DNA of 64,000 nucleotides, taken from Rhodophyticola sp. CCM32 (GTDB lineage: Bacteria > Pseudomonadota > Alphaproteobacteria > Rhodobacterales > Rhodobacteraceae). A model generated the notes under the pieces. That model was not told the origin of the DNA. It saw only the letters and a list, made by a program, of their open reading frames with translations, and did not search any database. The stretch lies in contig NZ_CP038492.1 in assembly GCF_004751985.1 (NCBI RefSeq), positions 2,294,001 through 2,358,000 on the forward strand. The letters are read 5' to 3'. Of this stretch, positions 8,979 to 18,126 are shown piece after piece. Made by a program: the position numbers and the translations under genes. The first letter of the stretch is position 1; every line of letters starts with the position of its first letter.

Positions 8979-10265
8979 ATGACGGAGACCCTGCGCCTTG
9001 GCATCGCCGGGCTTGGAACCGTGGGCGCCGGTGTGGTGAAAATCCTCCGCCGCGAGGCCGGGCTTTTGACCGCGCGTACAGGCAAAAAGCTTGAGATCAC
9101 GGCGGTTTCCGCCCGGTCCCGCGACAAGGATCGCGGCGTGCCTCTGTCCGGCTACGCGTGGGAGACAGACCCCGTCGCCCTTGCCAGCCGCGATGATGTG
9201 GATGTGTTTGTGGAACTGATGGGCGGCAGCGACGGACCTGCCAAAGCCGCGACCGAGGCCGCGATTGCCGCGGGCAAGGATGTGGTGACCGCCAATAAGG
9301 CGCTTCTGGCGCTTCATGGTCAACCCCTTGCCTGTGCTGCGGAGGCCGGAGGGACCGTGCTGCGCTATGAGGCCGCCGTCGCAGGCGGCATCCCGGTGAT
9401 CAAGGCGCTGACCGAAGGGCTGGCCGGGAACCGGATCACCCGTGTGATGGGTGTGATGAACGGCACCTGCAACTATATTCTGACCCGGATGGAGGCAACC
9501 CGGCAGGGGTATAATGCCCTGTTCGAGGAATGCGGACGGCTTGGCTATCTGGAGGCAGATCCGACCCTTGATGTGGGCGGTATTGATGCGGGCCATAAAC
9601 TGGCGCTTCTGGCCTCCATCGCCTTTGGCACCCAGGTGGATTTCGGCGCGGTCGCACTTCAGGGCATCCAGTCGATCACCCTTCAGGATATCGACCGCGC
9701 GGCCGATATGGGCTATAAAATCAAACTGTTGGGCGTAGCCCAGATGACCGGTCGGGGGCTGGAACAGCGGATGACGCCCTGCCTTGTGCCTGTCGGCTCC
9801 CCCCTGGGTCAGCTGGATGGCGGCACCAATATGGTGATCCTGGAAGGCGACAGTGTCGGCCAGATCGTCCTGCGGGGTGCAGGTGCGGGCGAAGGCCCCA
9901 CCGCCAGCGCGGTTCTGTCGGATATCTGCGATATCGCCCGGGGCATCCGCCTGCCCACTTTCGGCCAGCCCGCCGCCGGTCTGGAGGCCGCCCCGCCCGC
10001 CTCTGCCGCCTCGCCCGCGCCCTATTACCTGCGCCTGACCCTGAAGGACAAACCCGGCGCGCTGGCCAAGGTGGCCACGGCTCTCGGCGATAACGGCATC
10101 TCGATCGACCGGATGCGCCAATACAAACACGACGATCAGGATGTGCCGGTTCTGATCGTCACCCATGTGACCGCACGCCCGTCTCTTGACGCGGCCCTGG
10201 CCGCCCTGCCCGCCACCGGTGTGGTCACAGGCCTGCCCGTCGCGCTGCGGATCGAAGACGTCTGA
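8979..10265 (+). CDS. hom: Homoserine dehydrogenase
   Basis: A 428-residue NAD(P)-dependent enzyme reducing aspartate semialdehyde to homoserine in threonine/methionine synthesis. The nucleotide-binding GLGTVGAGVVKILRR is at residues 10-24, the catalytic-domain signature GVMNGTCNYILTRM lies near 155, and EADPTLDVGGIDAGHKLA near 190. Residues from about 350 form an ACT domain (LRLTLKDKPGALAKVATAL), the usual threonine feedback site. ATG preceded by GAAGGAG. glpX follows on the same strand after 205 bp with short tandem repeats. Confidence 0.96.
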   Translation: MTETLRLGIAGLGTVGAGVVKILRREAGLLTARTGKKLEITAVSARSRDKDRGVPLSGYAWETDPVALASRDDVDVFVELMGGSDGPAKAATEAAIAAGKDVVTANKALLALHGQPLACAAEAGGTVLRYEAAVAGGIPVIKALTEGLAGNRITRVMGVMNGTCNYILTRMEATRQGYNALFEECGRLGYLEADPTLDVGGIDAGHKLALLASIAFGTQVDFGAVALQGIQSITLQDIDRAADMGYKIKLLGVAQMTGRGLEQRMTPCLVPVGSPLGQLDGGTNMVILEGDSVGQIVLRGAGAGEGPTASAVLSDICDIARGIRLPTFGQPAAGLEAAPPASAASPAPYYLRLTLKDKPGALAKVATALGDNGISIDRMRQYKHDDQDVPVLIVTHVTARPSLDAALAALPATGVVTGLPVALRIEDV

Positions 10266-10317
10266 CCGGCCACAGGGTCACACAAGGCCACACCGGCCCA
10301 CAGGGCGCGGCAGACGC

Positions 10318-10379
10318 GCGGGCCTGAATCACGGGCCTGAATAACACGGGCCTGCAACAACACGGGCCTGCAACAAACC
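10318..10379. repeat. Short tandem repeats between hom and glpX
   Basis: Four imperfect copies of a 14-16 bp unit based on CGGGCCTGAATAACA / CGGGCCTGCAACAACA occur in a row. They are not seen elsewhere in the window. Confidence 0.75.
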
Positions 10380-10470
10380 GACCCGTTGCCCCACACCCAT
10401 CCTTGCCCCTCTGGCCCTGCATCGCTACCACGGGGGTTAATACATTTACCGCTGCCCCGGAAGGTCCGCC

Positions 10471-11436
10471 ATGAACGCGCCAAAAGATTTCAACGACCGC
10501 ATGCTGTCCCTCGGGCTTGCCCGGGTGTCTGAAGCCGCCGCCATGGCCTCGGCCCGGCTGATCGGCCATGGCGACGAAAAAGCCGCCGATCAGGCCGCTG
10601 TGAATGCCATGCGCGAACAATTGAACAAGCTGGATATTCAGGGTGTCGTGGTGATCGGCGAAGGTGAACGCGACGAGGCGCCGATGCTTTATATCGGTGA
10701 AGAGGTCGGCAATGGGAAGGGCCCGGCGGTGGATATCGCGCTGGACCCGCTGGAAGGCACAACCCTGACCGCCAAGGATATGCCGAACGCCCTGACGGTC
10801 ATCGCCATGGGGCCGCGCGGGTCGATGCTGCACGCGCCTGACGTCTATATGGACAAGCTGGCCATCGGCCCCGGCTATCGCCCGGGCGTGGTAACGCTGG
10901 ATATGTCCCCCGCCGAACGGGTCAGTGCGCTGGCCGCCGCCAAGGGATGTTCCACCGGGAACATCACCGTCTGCGTGCTGGAACGCCCGCGCCACGAGAC
11001 GATGATCGAGGAATTGCGCAGCACCGGCTGTGCGATCCGTCTGATCACGGATGGCGATGTGGCCGGTGTGATCCATTGCGCCGAGGCCGGGATAACCGGC
11101 ATCGACATGTATATGGGCGAAGGCGGTGCCCCCGAGGGCGTGCTGGCCGCCGCAGCCCTGAAATGCATGGGCGGGCAGATGTTCGGAAAATTGCTGTTCC
11201 GCAACGAGGATGAAGCGGGCCGCGCCAGACAGGCCGGGATCACCAATCTTGACCGGGTCTATACCCGCGATGACATGGTCACCCAGGATGTGATTTTTGC
11301 TGCCACCGGTGTCACCGACGGCTCGATTGTGCCGGGGATCAAACGCGAGGTGGGCTATCTGACAGCCGAGACCATCCTGATGCGCTCCAAAACCGGGTCG
11401 GTCCGGCGGATGAGCTATCGCAATCCGACACGCTGA
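10471..11436 (+). CDS. glpX: Fructose-1,6-bisphosphatase class II
   Basis: A 321-residue metal-dependent phosphatase of gluconeogenesis. The metal-site motifs are GEGERDEAPML near residue 65 and ALDPLEGTTLTAKD near 90, with YMGEGGAPEGVLAAAALK near 215 closing the active site. Length fits the GlpX family. ATG preceded by GGAAGG. GlpX next to hom and recJ is a recurrent Rhodobacterales order. Confidence 0.95.
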   Translation: MNAPKDFNDRMLSLGLARVSEAAAMASARLIGHGDEKAADQAAVNAMREQLNKLDIQGVVVIGEGERDEAPMLYIGEEVGNGKGPAVDIALDPLEGTTLTAKDMPNALTVIAMGPRGSMLHAPDVYMDKLAIGPGYRPGVVTLDMSPAERVSALAAAKGCSTGNITVCVLERPRHETMIEELRSTGCAIRLITDGDVAGVIHCAEAGITGIDMYMGEGGAPEGVLAAAALKCMGGQMFGKLLFRNEDEAGRARQAGITNLDRVYTRDDMVTQDVIFAATGVTDGSIVPGIKREVGYLTAETILMRSKTGSVRRMSYRNPTR

Positions 11437-11510
11437 GGGAATGACAGCCGAACAAATCCATCAGAGCGTCATTTCACACCTGCTTGTGGCATTTGCCCGG
11501 GCTCTGGACC

Positions 11511-11684
11511 TAAAGCATCGTCCATTTAACCTGCAACGCATATGCATTGCGCAGAGGGCAGCGTCTGAGCCGAGGGGTGGGCGAGAAGCGTCCGCCCCGT
11601 GGGGGCGGCTCAGACGCTGCCCGGCGGTGCCGCCGGGTGGGAACATGGTGTGGTGTGGTGCGGAATTTCAGGCCAAAGCTATAA
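11511..11684 (-). repeat. Dispersed repeat, family A (copy 2, inverted)
   Basis: The inverse complement of the copies at 7769 and 44765: ATTGCGCAGAGGG, then the GTCCGCCCCGTGGGGGCGG hairpin, then CCCGGCGGTGCCGCCGGGTG. It ends in GCTATA and is followed at once by a family B repeat. Confidence 0.85.
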
Positions 11685-11687
11685 ACC

Positions 11688-11786
11688 ACCCTGCCTTAAA
11701 CTTGAATCACAAATACCCTGCCACGCTTCGCGTTCCCGGGACATTTGTGATGAGCGATGTCTCAGATTTAAGGCAGCCTGCTGTAG
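11688..11786 (+). repeat. Palindromic repeat, family B (copy 1)
   Basis: An imperfect palindrome of about 100 bp: CCTGCCTTAAACTTGAATCA on one side and ATTTAAGGCAGCCTGCTGTA on the other, with CACGCTTCGCG near the centre. It ends about 22 bp before the recJ start codon. Confidence 0.85.
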
Positions 11787-11808
11787 CCACCCTGCTGGCC
11801 CAAACTCC

Positions 11809-13553
11809 ATGACCGCGTTTCTGGAGGTCGAGACATCCCTGACCGGGCGCCGCTGGATCGGCCCCGATACCGAGCAGGACCGCCTGGCCGAGGCGCTGCG
11901 CCAGCGCGCGGACCTGCCCCGGCGCTGGCCCAGGTTCTGGCCCGGCGCGGCGTTGCGCCGGAAGAGGCAAACAGCTTTCTGGCCCCCGCCCTGCGCGATA
12001 TGCTGCCGGACCCGATGAGCCTGCGCGATATGGCCCCCGCAGCGGAGCGGCTTCTGACCGCTCTGGAAAAACAGGAGAAAATCGCGGTTTTTGCCGATTA
12101 CGACGTGGATGGCGGCGCCTCTGCCGCGCTGCTGCTCGACTGGCTGCGTCAAAGCGGGCAGGATGCCACGCTTTATGTGCCCGACCGGATCGAGGAAGGC
12201 TATGGCCCGAACGAGGCCGCCATGGCCGATCTGGCAGAACATCATGACCTGATCATCTGCGTCGATTGCGGCACGCTCAGCCATGGGCCGATTGCGGCGG
12301 CACAGGCGGCGGATGTGGTGGTGCTGGACCATCACCTTGCCAATGCGGACCTGCCCGATTGTGTGGCCGTGGTGAACCCGAACCGGCAGGATGAAACCGG
12401 CGATCTGGGCCATCTTTGCGCCGCCGCCGTGGTCTTTCTGCTGCTGGTGGAACTGAACCGACGCCAGCGGGTGGCAGGGATCACCGGGCCGGACCTGATG
12501 GCGATGCTGGATCTGGTTGCGCTGGCCACGGTGGCCGATGTCGCGCAGCTGACCGGCGTCAACCGGGCCTTCGTGCGGCAGGGCCTGACGGTGATGGCCC
12601 GCCGCACGCGCCCGGGGCTTGTGGCCCTGGCCGATGTCGCCCGGCTGGACCGCGCAGCAGGCGCATACCATCTGGGCTTTGTCTTTGGCCCGCGGGTCAA
12701 TGCCGGGGGGCGCATCGGCCAGGCCGATCTGGGGGCAAGACTGCTGTCCAGCCGGGACCCGTCAGAGGCCGATGCGCTGGCCAGACGTCTGGAGGATCTG
12801 AACACCGATCGCCGCGAGATCGAGGCGCAGGTCCGCGATGCCGCCCTCGCCCAGGCCGAAGACCGGGGGCTGGACGGGCCGCTGGTCTGGGCCGCCGCCG
12901 ATGGCTGGCATCCCGGCGTTGTCGGCATCGTCGCCAGCCGCCTGAAAGACGCCACCAACCGCCCCGCTGTGGTGATCGGGTTTGACGGCGATGAGGGCAA
13001 AGGGTCGGGCCGGTCGGTCTCGGGCGTCGATCTCGGGGCCTCGGTGCAACGGCTGGTGACCGAAGGCCTGCTGAGCCGGGGCGGCGGCCATAGAATGGCC
13101 GCAGGCCTCAGCGTCAGCCGGGAGCAGTTGGAAGACGCCATGGCGCGCCTGTCAGAGCTTCTGGGCAAACAGGGCGCGGCAGATGCCGGCCCCGCCGATC
13201 TGCGCCTGGACGGGCTGCTGATGCCCGCAGGCGCCACAGTGGAACTGATCGAAAAACTGGAAACCGCCGGCCCGTTCGGCGCCGGCGCCCCTGCCCCCCG
13301 TTTCGTGTTTCCCGCCATGCGCATCGCCTTCACCAAACCGGTGGGTGACGGGCATCTGAAACTCAGCTTCACCGATGGCGGCCCGGTCACGCTTGACGCG
13401 ATCTGCTTCAACGCGATGCAATCCGGGCTTGGCCCCGCCCTGCAGGACCATAACGGGCGGCAGGTGCATCTGGCCGGCCGGGTCGAGATCAACCATTGGC
13501 AAGGCCGGCAGCGGGTGCAATTGCGGCTGGAAGATGCAGCCTGGGCTGATTGA
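11809..13553 (+). pseudogene. recJ: Single-stranded-DNA exonuclease RecJ, apparent 1-bp frameshift
   Basis: RecJ degrades single-stranded DNA 5' to 3' in recombination and mismatch repair. The N-terminus starts at ATG 11809 (MTAFLEVETSLTGRRW) and runs to DLP. The rest (ALAQVLARRGVAPEEANSFL onward) is in another frame and continues to 13553. One extra C in the run at 11917-11920 joins them into a normal protein of about 580 residues. Motifs are intact: FADYDVDGGASAALLLDWL, the DHH motif VVVLDHHLA, and the DHHA1 signature RGGGHRMAAG. Whether this is a real lesion or a sequence error cannot be decided here. Confidence 0.9.
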
Positions 13554-13731
13554 ATTCCTGTCTTTCCGGGTCAAACCCGTGCCGGTTTCGCGGTTTGCCC
13601 CTTTCGCCCGACCCGGAAGATCCATCCTTTCCTGTAACCGGCAGAACCCACGAAATTTTCGCATGTAGCAAAGCAAAGAATCCCCTTGCGCGAACGCGGC
13701 GCTTTGCCTAGAAACCGCCCACGCCAAACGT

Positions 13732-13806
13732 GGCCCGTTCGTCTATCGGTTAGGACGCCAGGTTTTCAACCTGGAAAGAGGGGTTCGATTCCCCTACGGG
13801 CTGCCA
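13732..13806 (+). tRNA. tRNA-Glu (anticodon UUC)
   Basis: A 75-base cloverleaf with acceptor stem GGCCCGT / ACGGGCT, D-arm GTCTATCGGTTAGGAC, anticodon stem CCAGG/CCTGG around TTTTCAA (anticodon TTC), and T-arm GGGGTTCGATTCCCC. CCA is encoded at 13804-13806. The intact 3' end is followed by repeats and then the horizontally acquired-looking sugar cluster. Confidence 0.96.
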
Positions 13807-13991
13807 TTTCCCAGAAATTTTTCGTGTTGTCAGACGCTTATGGGGCCGAATTGTCCCACCGCTCTGTTTGAGTTCAGAAAGTAGGGCACTGCTTGCCTCA
13901 TCGCGCCGTTTCGCAAGCTTCTGAAGCGCGCTTATTCTTCGGCTTTTGCCTGAGATTGAGCTGAAACGACTTCCCTTCATCGTCTGTCTCC

Positions 13992-14098
13992 CTATAGCAT
14001 GCTGCCTTAAACCTAAGACATCGTGCATCACAAATGTCCCGGGAACGCGAAGCGTGGCAGGGCATTTGTGAGTCAAGTTTCAGGCAGGGTGCTTTAGG
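13992..14098 (-). repeat. Palindromic repeat, family B (copy 2)
   Basis: CTATAGCATGCTGCCTTAAA at the left, CGGGAACGCGAAGCGTGGCA in the centre and CAGGCAGGGTGCTTTAG at the right. It is the reverse-oriented form of copy 1. Confidence 0.85.
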
Positions 14099-14197
14099 GT
14101 CAGGACCCCTCAAATCAAGGACAGTTCAGGGGAGCACGTCAAGACAATAGCTTGACCCTGCGTTTGGAATTCATAACAAGTTTCCGAATATAGAATG

Positions 14198-14302
14198 CTA
14201 CAGCAGGCTGCCTTAAATCTGAGACATCGCTCATCACAAATGTCCCGAGAACGCGAAGCGTGGCAGGGTATTTGTGATTCAAGTTTAAGGCAGGGTGCTT
14301 TA
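14198..14302 (-). repeat. Palindromic repeat, family B (copy 3)
   Basis: Left CTACAGCAGGCTGCCTTAAA, centre GAACGCGAAGCGTGGCAGGG, right AAGTTTAAGGCAGGGTGCTT. Same orientation as copy 2, which lies 100 bp upstream. It ends about 30 bp before the next gene. Confidence 0.85.
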
Positions 14303-14333
14303 TTGACTCAAATATGAAACGAAGTTGTTCCCT

Positions 14334-15299
14334 ATGAAAATCGCGATGTGTCTTGAACCAGAGGTAAGCCCCAAATGGCACTACGCCTTGCAAATGGGCG
14401 TTACTGAGGCCGTAGCGATCAGCGATGCAGGCATTGCGCTATGGGACATGGGAACGTTGGCGCGTTACAAAAAGCTCTACACAGATTTTGGCTTTCAGGT
14501 GTCCACGTTCGAAGGATGGCTGGACCTGAACGACATCAAAACGGGGGGGCCGCTGGCCGCGCTGCAAACCGGGCGTTTCATCCAGACAATCCGCAATTTC
14601 GCGGCACAGGGGATCGAGGTCTATTGTTACAACTGGATGGCCAATATTGGCTGGAAACGAACACAGGTGGACGCGGTGACGCGCGGCGGGGCTTTGACCA
14701 CGATCTATGACCACCGGGTTTCCGAAGCCTCCCCCGAGGCCAAACTGCCCCCGGAAGTTCGCGCGGTGGATTTGTGGAGCACACTGGAACGCTTTTTGGA
14801 CCAGGTCCTGCCGATCTGTGAGGCCGAGGGGGTCAAGCTGGCCATGCACCCCGACGACCCGCCACTCGAACGCATATTCGATGTCGAACGGATCATGGGC
14901 AGCATGGAGGCCTTTGAACGTTTGCTGGCCCTGTCTCCAAGCCCATCAAACGGCATCACGATGTGCCAAGGCAATTTCGCGGCCATGAACGCGGACGTGC
15001 CTGCGGCGATCCGCCAATTGGGGCGCGATGGTCGCATCCATTTTGCCCATTTCCGCGACATCGAAGGCGATGCATATCACATTGAAGAACGCTTCCACGA
15101 CGACGGCAAAACCGACATGCGCGCCTCCATGCAAGCCTATCATGACATTGGCTTTGCCGGGGCAATACGACCAGATCATGCCCCTGTGATGTATGGAGAA
15201 GAGAACACAAAGCCCGGCTATCAGGGATTGGGTCGCATCTTTGCCGTCGGCTACATGAAGGGGCTGATCGAGGGAATGACGCCAACGTCGAACCCCTAA
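14334..15299 (+). CDS. uxuA: Mannonate dehydratase-like protein
   Basis: A 321-residue TIM-barrel protein of the UxuA family, which dehydrates D-mannonate to 2-keto-3-deoxygluconate. Family signatures are present: KLAMHPDDPPLERIFDVERI (metal-binding His), ITMCQGNFAA (metal-binding Cys), IHFAHFRDIEG, and RPDHAPVM followed by KPGYQGLGRIFAVGYMKGL. It is shorter than E. coli UxuA but within the range of short forms. ATG at 14334 is preferred over a TTG nine bases earlier. An RraA-like gene follows after 26 bp. Other sugar acids are possible substrates. Confidence 0.82.
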   Translation: MKIAMCLEPEVSPKWHYALQMGVTEAVAISDAGIALWDMGTLARYKKLYTDFGFQVSTFEGWLDLNDIKTGGPLAALQTGRFIQTIRNFAAQGIEVYCYNWMANIGWKRTQVDAVTRGGALTTIYDHRVSEASPEAKLPPEVRAVDLWSTLERFLDQVLPICEAEGVKLAMHPDDPPLERIFDVERIMGSMEAFERLLALSPSPSNGITMCQGNFAAMNADVPAAIRQLGRDGRIHFAHFRDIEGDAYHIEERFHDDGKTDMRASMQAYHDIGFAGAIRPDHAPVMYGEENTKPGYQGLGRIFAVGYMKGLIEGMTPTSNP

Positions 15300-15325
15300 A
15301 CGACTACTGATAATGGACCACTGAG

Positions 15326-16069
15326 ATGAAAATCCCCACAATCTCCCGCCCCTCCAAAGATCTGGTCGAGGGTCTTGCCAAGGTCGGTGCTGCCACCCTG
15401 TCCGGGTCGTTGTTCCACATGGGTGTGCGCAACAGCCATATCCGTGGGCCCGTGGCGATGAATACCGGTCGCACGATGGCAGGCCCATTGCTGACGTTGC
15501 AGTACCTGCCCAAGCGCGAGGATCTGCACACACGCGGCGAGTACGACGATGTCGAGGATCAATTGCACCGTCATGTCCTGTATCAGGTCGAAGAAGGCGA
15601 TGTTGTTATCGTGGATGCACGCGGAAACATGAATTCGGGCATCTTCGGTGACATGATGCTGACCTATCTGGAGGGCCGCGGCGGTGCGGGCATCGTTGTG
15701 GATGGTTGCATTCGGGACAGCCGCAATGCGCGCAAGCGTGACCTGGGCATCTGGGTGCGCGGGTCCACGCCCAATTTCGACACACAGACCGAATTGGTCG
15801 CAGCCGCCGTCAACGTGCCCATTGGATGTGGCGGCGTGTACGTGGTCCCCGGTGACATCGTGGTTGCCGATGACGATGGCGCAGTCTTGGTGCCGATCGC
15901 GATGGCCGAGGCGGCACTGGACCACGCCAGCGCCCATGATGAGTGGGAAGAGTTTTCGCGCCTGCGCCTGTCGCAAGGCGGTGATCTTCGCAAGTATTAT
16001 CCGTTGTCAGAGGGTGCTCAGCCAGAATACCAGGCATGGCGCGCAGAAAAAGATACGTCTGTGAGGTGA
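15326..16069 (+). CDS. RraA-like / 4-hydroxy-4-methyl-2-oxoglutarate aldolase family protein
   Basis: A 247-residue protein with the RraA fold: DVVIVDARGNMNSGIFGDMM, then GAGIVVDGCIRDSRNARK, the substrate-site motif with the metal-binding Asp. Members act as divalent-metal aldolases or decarboxylases on oxo-acids; true RraA binds RNase E but is shorter. Its place directly after a mannonate dehydratase gene suggests a role in sugar-acid breakdown, for example cleavage of a keto acid, rather than RNase control. No key residue seems missing. Confidence 0.8.
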   Translation: MKIPTISRPSKDLVEGLAKVGAATLSGSLFHMGVRNSHIRGPVAMNTGRTMAGPLLTLQYLPKREDLHTRGEYDDVEDQLHRHVLYQVEEGDVVIVDARGNMNSGIFGDMMLTYLEGRGGAGIVVDGCIRDSRNARKRDLGIWVRGSTPNFDTQTELVAAAVNVPIGCGGVYVVPGDIVVADDDGAVLVPIAMAEAALDHASAHDEWEEFSRLRLSQGGDLRKYYPLSEGAQPEYQAWRAEKDTSVR

Positions 16070-16158
16070 CAACCCGACCGGTCAGCGGCTTAACGGTTGA
16101 GCATGAAACGTTTGCCGCCTTGCGGGCACTGCCGGGAATTTCTAGAGCGAAATCGTTT

Positions 16159-16262
16159 TACAGCATGCTGCTTTAAACCTGAGACATCGCGCATCACAAA
16201 TGTCCCGGGAACGCGAAGCGTGGCAGGGTATTTGTGATTCAAGTTTAAGGCAGGGTGCTTTA
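16159..16262 (-). repeat. Palindromic repeat, family B (copy 4)
   Basis: Left TACAGCATGCTGCTTTAAAC, centre GGAACGCGAAGCGTGGCAGG, right CAAGTTTAAGGCAGGGTGCT. Same orientation as copies 2 and 3. Confidence 0.85.
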
Positions 16263-16363
16263 ATCTGCACCATCGCTCATCGGAATTCGCGTTCGAGATC
16301 AGCAACTTGCTGACCCGGAGGCAGAGAATCTTGATTCAGATTAAACGATTTCTGCTCTAAGGC
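16263..16363 (+). repeat. Palindromic repeat, family E (copy 1)
   Basis: About 100 bp with CACCATCGCTCATCGGAATT, CGCGTTCGAGATCAGC and TTGCTGACCCGGAGGC. The reverse complement of 37713-37811 matches it closely. In both places it abuts a family B repeat. Confidence 0.75.
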
Positions 16364-16503
16364 ACATTTCGGCAAAACTTGAATACCGAGGTCATCCTGG
16401 CGCCCGACATGACCGCGACTTTGTCCGAACTGTTCCCGAAGCATACTTGGCCCAACCCGCTCAGTCTCGCATAACTCCCGCGCTCAGAAGGTTCGTGCAT
16501 GCC

Positions 16504-17523
16504 TCACACAACCTGACCACGCTTATAGGTCATGAGCGTCATCGGTTCTGTTCTCTGGGTCAAGTGGGTCGGTTTGCCATCAAGATTGGCCAATAAGGCG
16601 TCCGCAAGACACCAGCCGGCATCGACGCGCGGATAGTGACTGGCATGTAGGTCTATGCCCAGATATTGGCCAATATTCGAACTTGTTACACTTGCAAGAC
16701 GGACACTTCTGTTTCCAGTTTGACCGTGGGCCTGCGTCGCATTGTGTGCACCCAGCAGCGTCGGTTGGTTCAAACAATTGACGGCGTCTGCGCCGTGATC
16801 CTTGATGAGCGCCTGCGTCGCCGCATAGGCGCTTGGCGCATCCAGATCAATCTGCACGACCAAATCAGCATTGAAATCAATCCCGTGATCGGACAACGCC
16901 TTGCGATATCCGGCACGCCGTTGAACGACGTATTGAAAGGTCGGGTCCCCTTCCAGCAAACTGATACGTCGGCAGCCAGCATCGATCATGGCGCATGTTG
17001 TGTCATAGGCCGCCCGTTCATTGTCGAGGTCGAAATACGGATGCTCGCTACAGCGGTTGTCCCGCCCAAAGGTCACGAAAGGGATATTGCTATCGAGCAG
17101 GAAATCGACACGCTCATCGTCACATTTGATCTGATCAAGAATAAACCCGTCTGCTGCACGACCAGACACGACCCGCTTGAGTTGATCTATCGCCTTATCA
17201 CCATAGAAAACAGGCGCCGCGCGCACTGAATAATCCGTGTGTTGAAGACGCCTATGGATGCCCTGCAACAAACCAATTGCACCCGCATCGCCGACGTCAT
17301 CGCTGCTGGGCATCCCCAAATGCGCCATCAGAACAAAAGAGTTTCCGGTGCGCAGCTTAACCCCGTCAAGATTGCGCACATACCCCAGCTCATCCGCTGT
17401 TGCGCGCACCAATGCGACGGTTTCCGCCCCTATTCCCTCACCATTCTTAAGAGACTTGGCAACGGTCGAGACGGAGACATTCAAGTGGGCAGCTATCGAC
17501 TTTAGTGTAACTGATTTATTCAT
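16504..17523 (-). CDS. LacI-family transcriptional regulator
   Basis: A 339-residue regulator. The N-terminal helix-turn-helix reads VTLKSIAAHLNVSVSTVAKS (residues 5-24), followed by the LacI hinge region LRTGNSFVLMAHLG and a periplasmic-binding-protein-like sugar domain (GADAVNCLNQPTLLGAHNAT). It lies at the 3' end of the minus-strand transport operon and overlaps the sulfatase remnant by 8 bp, so it is probably transcribed with the transporter. The perfect inverted repeat at 22976-23014 is a good candidate for its operator. Confidence 0.9.
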   Translation of the reverse strand: MNKSVTLKSIAAHLNVSVSTVAKSLKNGEGIGAETVALVRATADELGYVRNLDGVKLRTGNSFVLMAHLGMPSSDDVGDAGAIGLLQGIHRRLQHTDYSVRAAPVFYGDKAIDQLKRVVSGRAADGFILDQIKCDDERVDFLLDSNIPFVTFGRDNRCSEHPYFDLDNERAAYDTTCAMIDAGCRRISLLEGDPTFQYVVQRRAGYRKALSDHGIDFNADLVVQIDLDAPSAYAATQALIKDHGADAVNCLNQPTLLGAHNATQAHGQTGNRSVRLASVTSSNIGQYLGIDLHASHYPRVDAGWCLADALLANLDGKPTHLTQRTEPMTLMTYKRGQVV

Positions 17524-18126
17524 GGCGCGTGTTATTCAGACACTGGATATATGCGGGCTGATCCGTACTGGGCTGCCCGTCGTTCAAGAGAGTCTTAGGC
17601 GCATCAGGAAGCAAAAGAAATCCACTATCTGAGAAAACCAGGTCGCCATCGAGATCAGCGGAAACAATAGATACCGGCACGTCTGTCGAAAGCTCAAGGG
17701 CAACCGCATCACCTTGCTTTACCCAATTCTGTTTGATCATTGCCGAGGGCAAATCACAAGCCTTGTCATGCTTTGAGAAACAGGTGTTTTCACCGACATA
17801 TTCTTTCTCAATATCCGGCCATTGCAGATGCAGAAACTCATCTGCACCGAGTGTATCAGCGCCAATCCGTGCGATTTCGGTGGCCTGTAGATAGGGCAAA
17901 ACAACCGACTGGGTCTCAAGCGTACGGCCACCGCCATGGGTATTTTGCACGGCAAGCGTAAGGCCATGGCTGCCGAGATTTTCCCCATGATCCGAGAGCG
18001 AGAGGAAGAGCACGATAATATTCTCCTTCAGCCCGTTCGCCTCAAACGCATCCAACATACACCCTGCTGCGACAGGAATTTCTCAACCTCGGCCACGCAT
18101 AGGATGATGTTGGGCCGTCGGGTCAA
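17516..18126 (-). pseudogene. Sulfatase remnant (both ends kept, middle deleted)
   Basis: The first codons after the ABC ATPase stop (TTG at 18126, overlapping its TGA) read TRRPNIILCVA, the conserved N-terminus of a formylglycine-type sulfatase. After about 13 codons the frame is lost. The C-terminal part resumes in another frame as GCMLDAFEANGLKENIIVLF and LSDHGENLGSHG, a late sulfatase motif, and runs to 17516. The core of the enzyme, including the CxPxR modification site, is missing. It would have acted on a sulfated sugar imported by the neighbouring transporter. Confidence 0.75.

Larger units (their letters stand above)
13807..14333. other. Gene-free stretch with two family B repeats
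   Basis: From tRNA-Glu to the mannonate dehydratase gene I see no convincing gene. Copies of repeat B occupy 13992-14098 and 14198-14302, both inverted relative to the copy at 11688. The minus-strand frame across 13810-13990 is lysine/arginine-rich but ends in antisense tRNA and lacks support. Confidence 0.6.
16070..16503. other. Gene-free stretch: repeats B4 and E1, plus a possible gene tail
   Basis: Family B repeat at 16159-16262 is followed directly by a family E repeat at 16263-16363. A plus-strand frame at 16380-16472 reads NTEVILAPDMTATLSELFPK and ends in TAA. Its codon use looks protein-like, so it may be the tail of a lost gene, but I do not recognise it. Confidence 0.5.

Noticed and set aside
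11441..11812. 123-codon frame after glpX
   Set aside because: Runs through repeats A2 and B1; the translated segments reappear in unrelated frames at the other copies, so they are repeat sequence, not protein.
13750..14076. Minus-strand frame ending in GESNPSFQVENLAS
   Set aside because: Its end is antisense tRNA-Glu and its start is repeat B; a well-known spurious ORF pattern.
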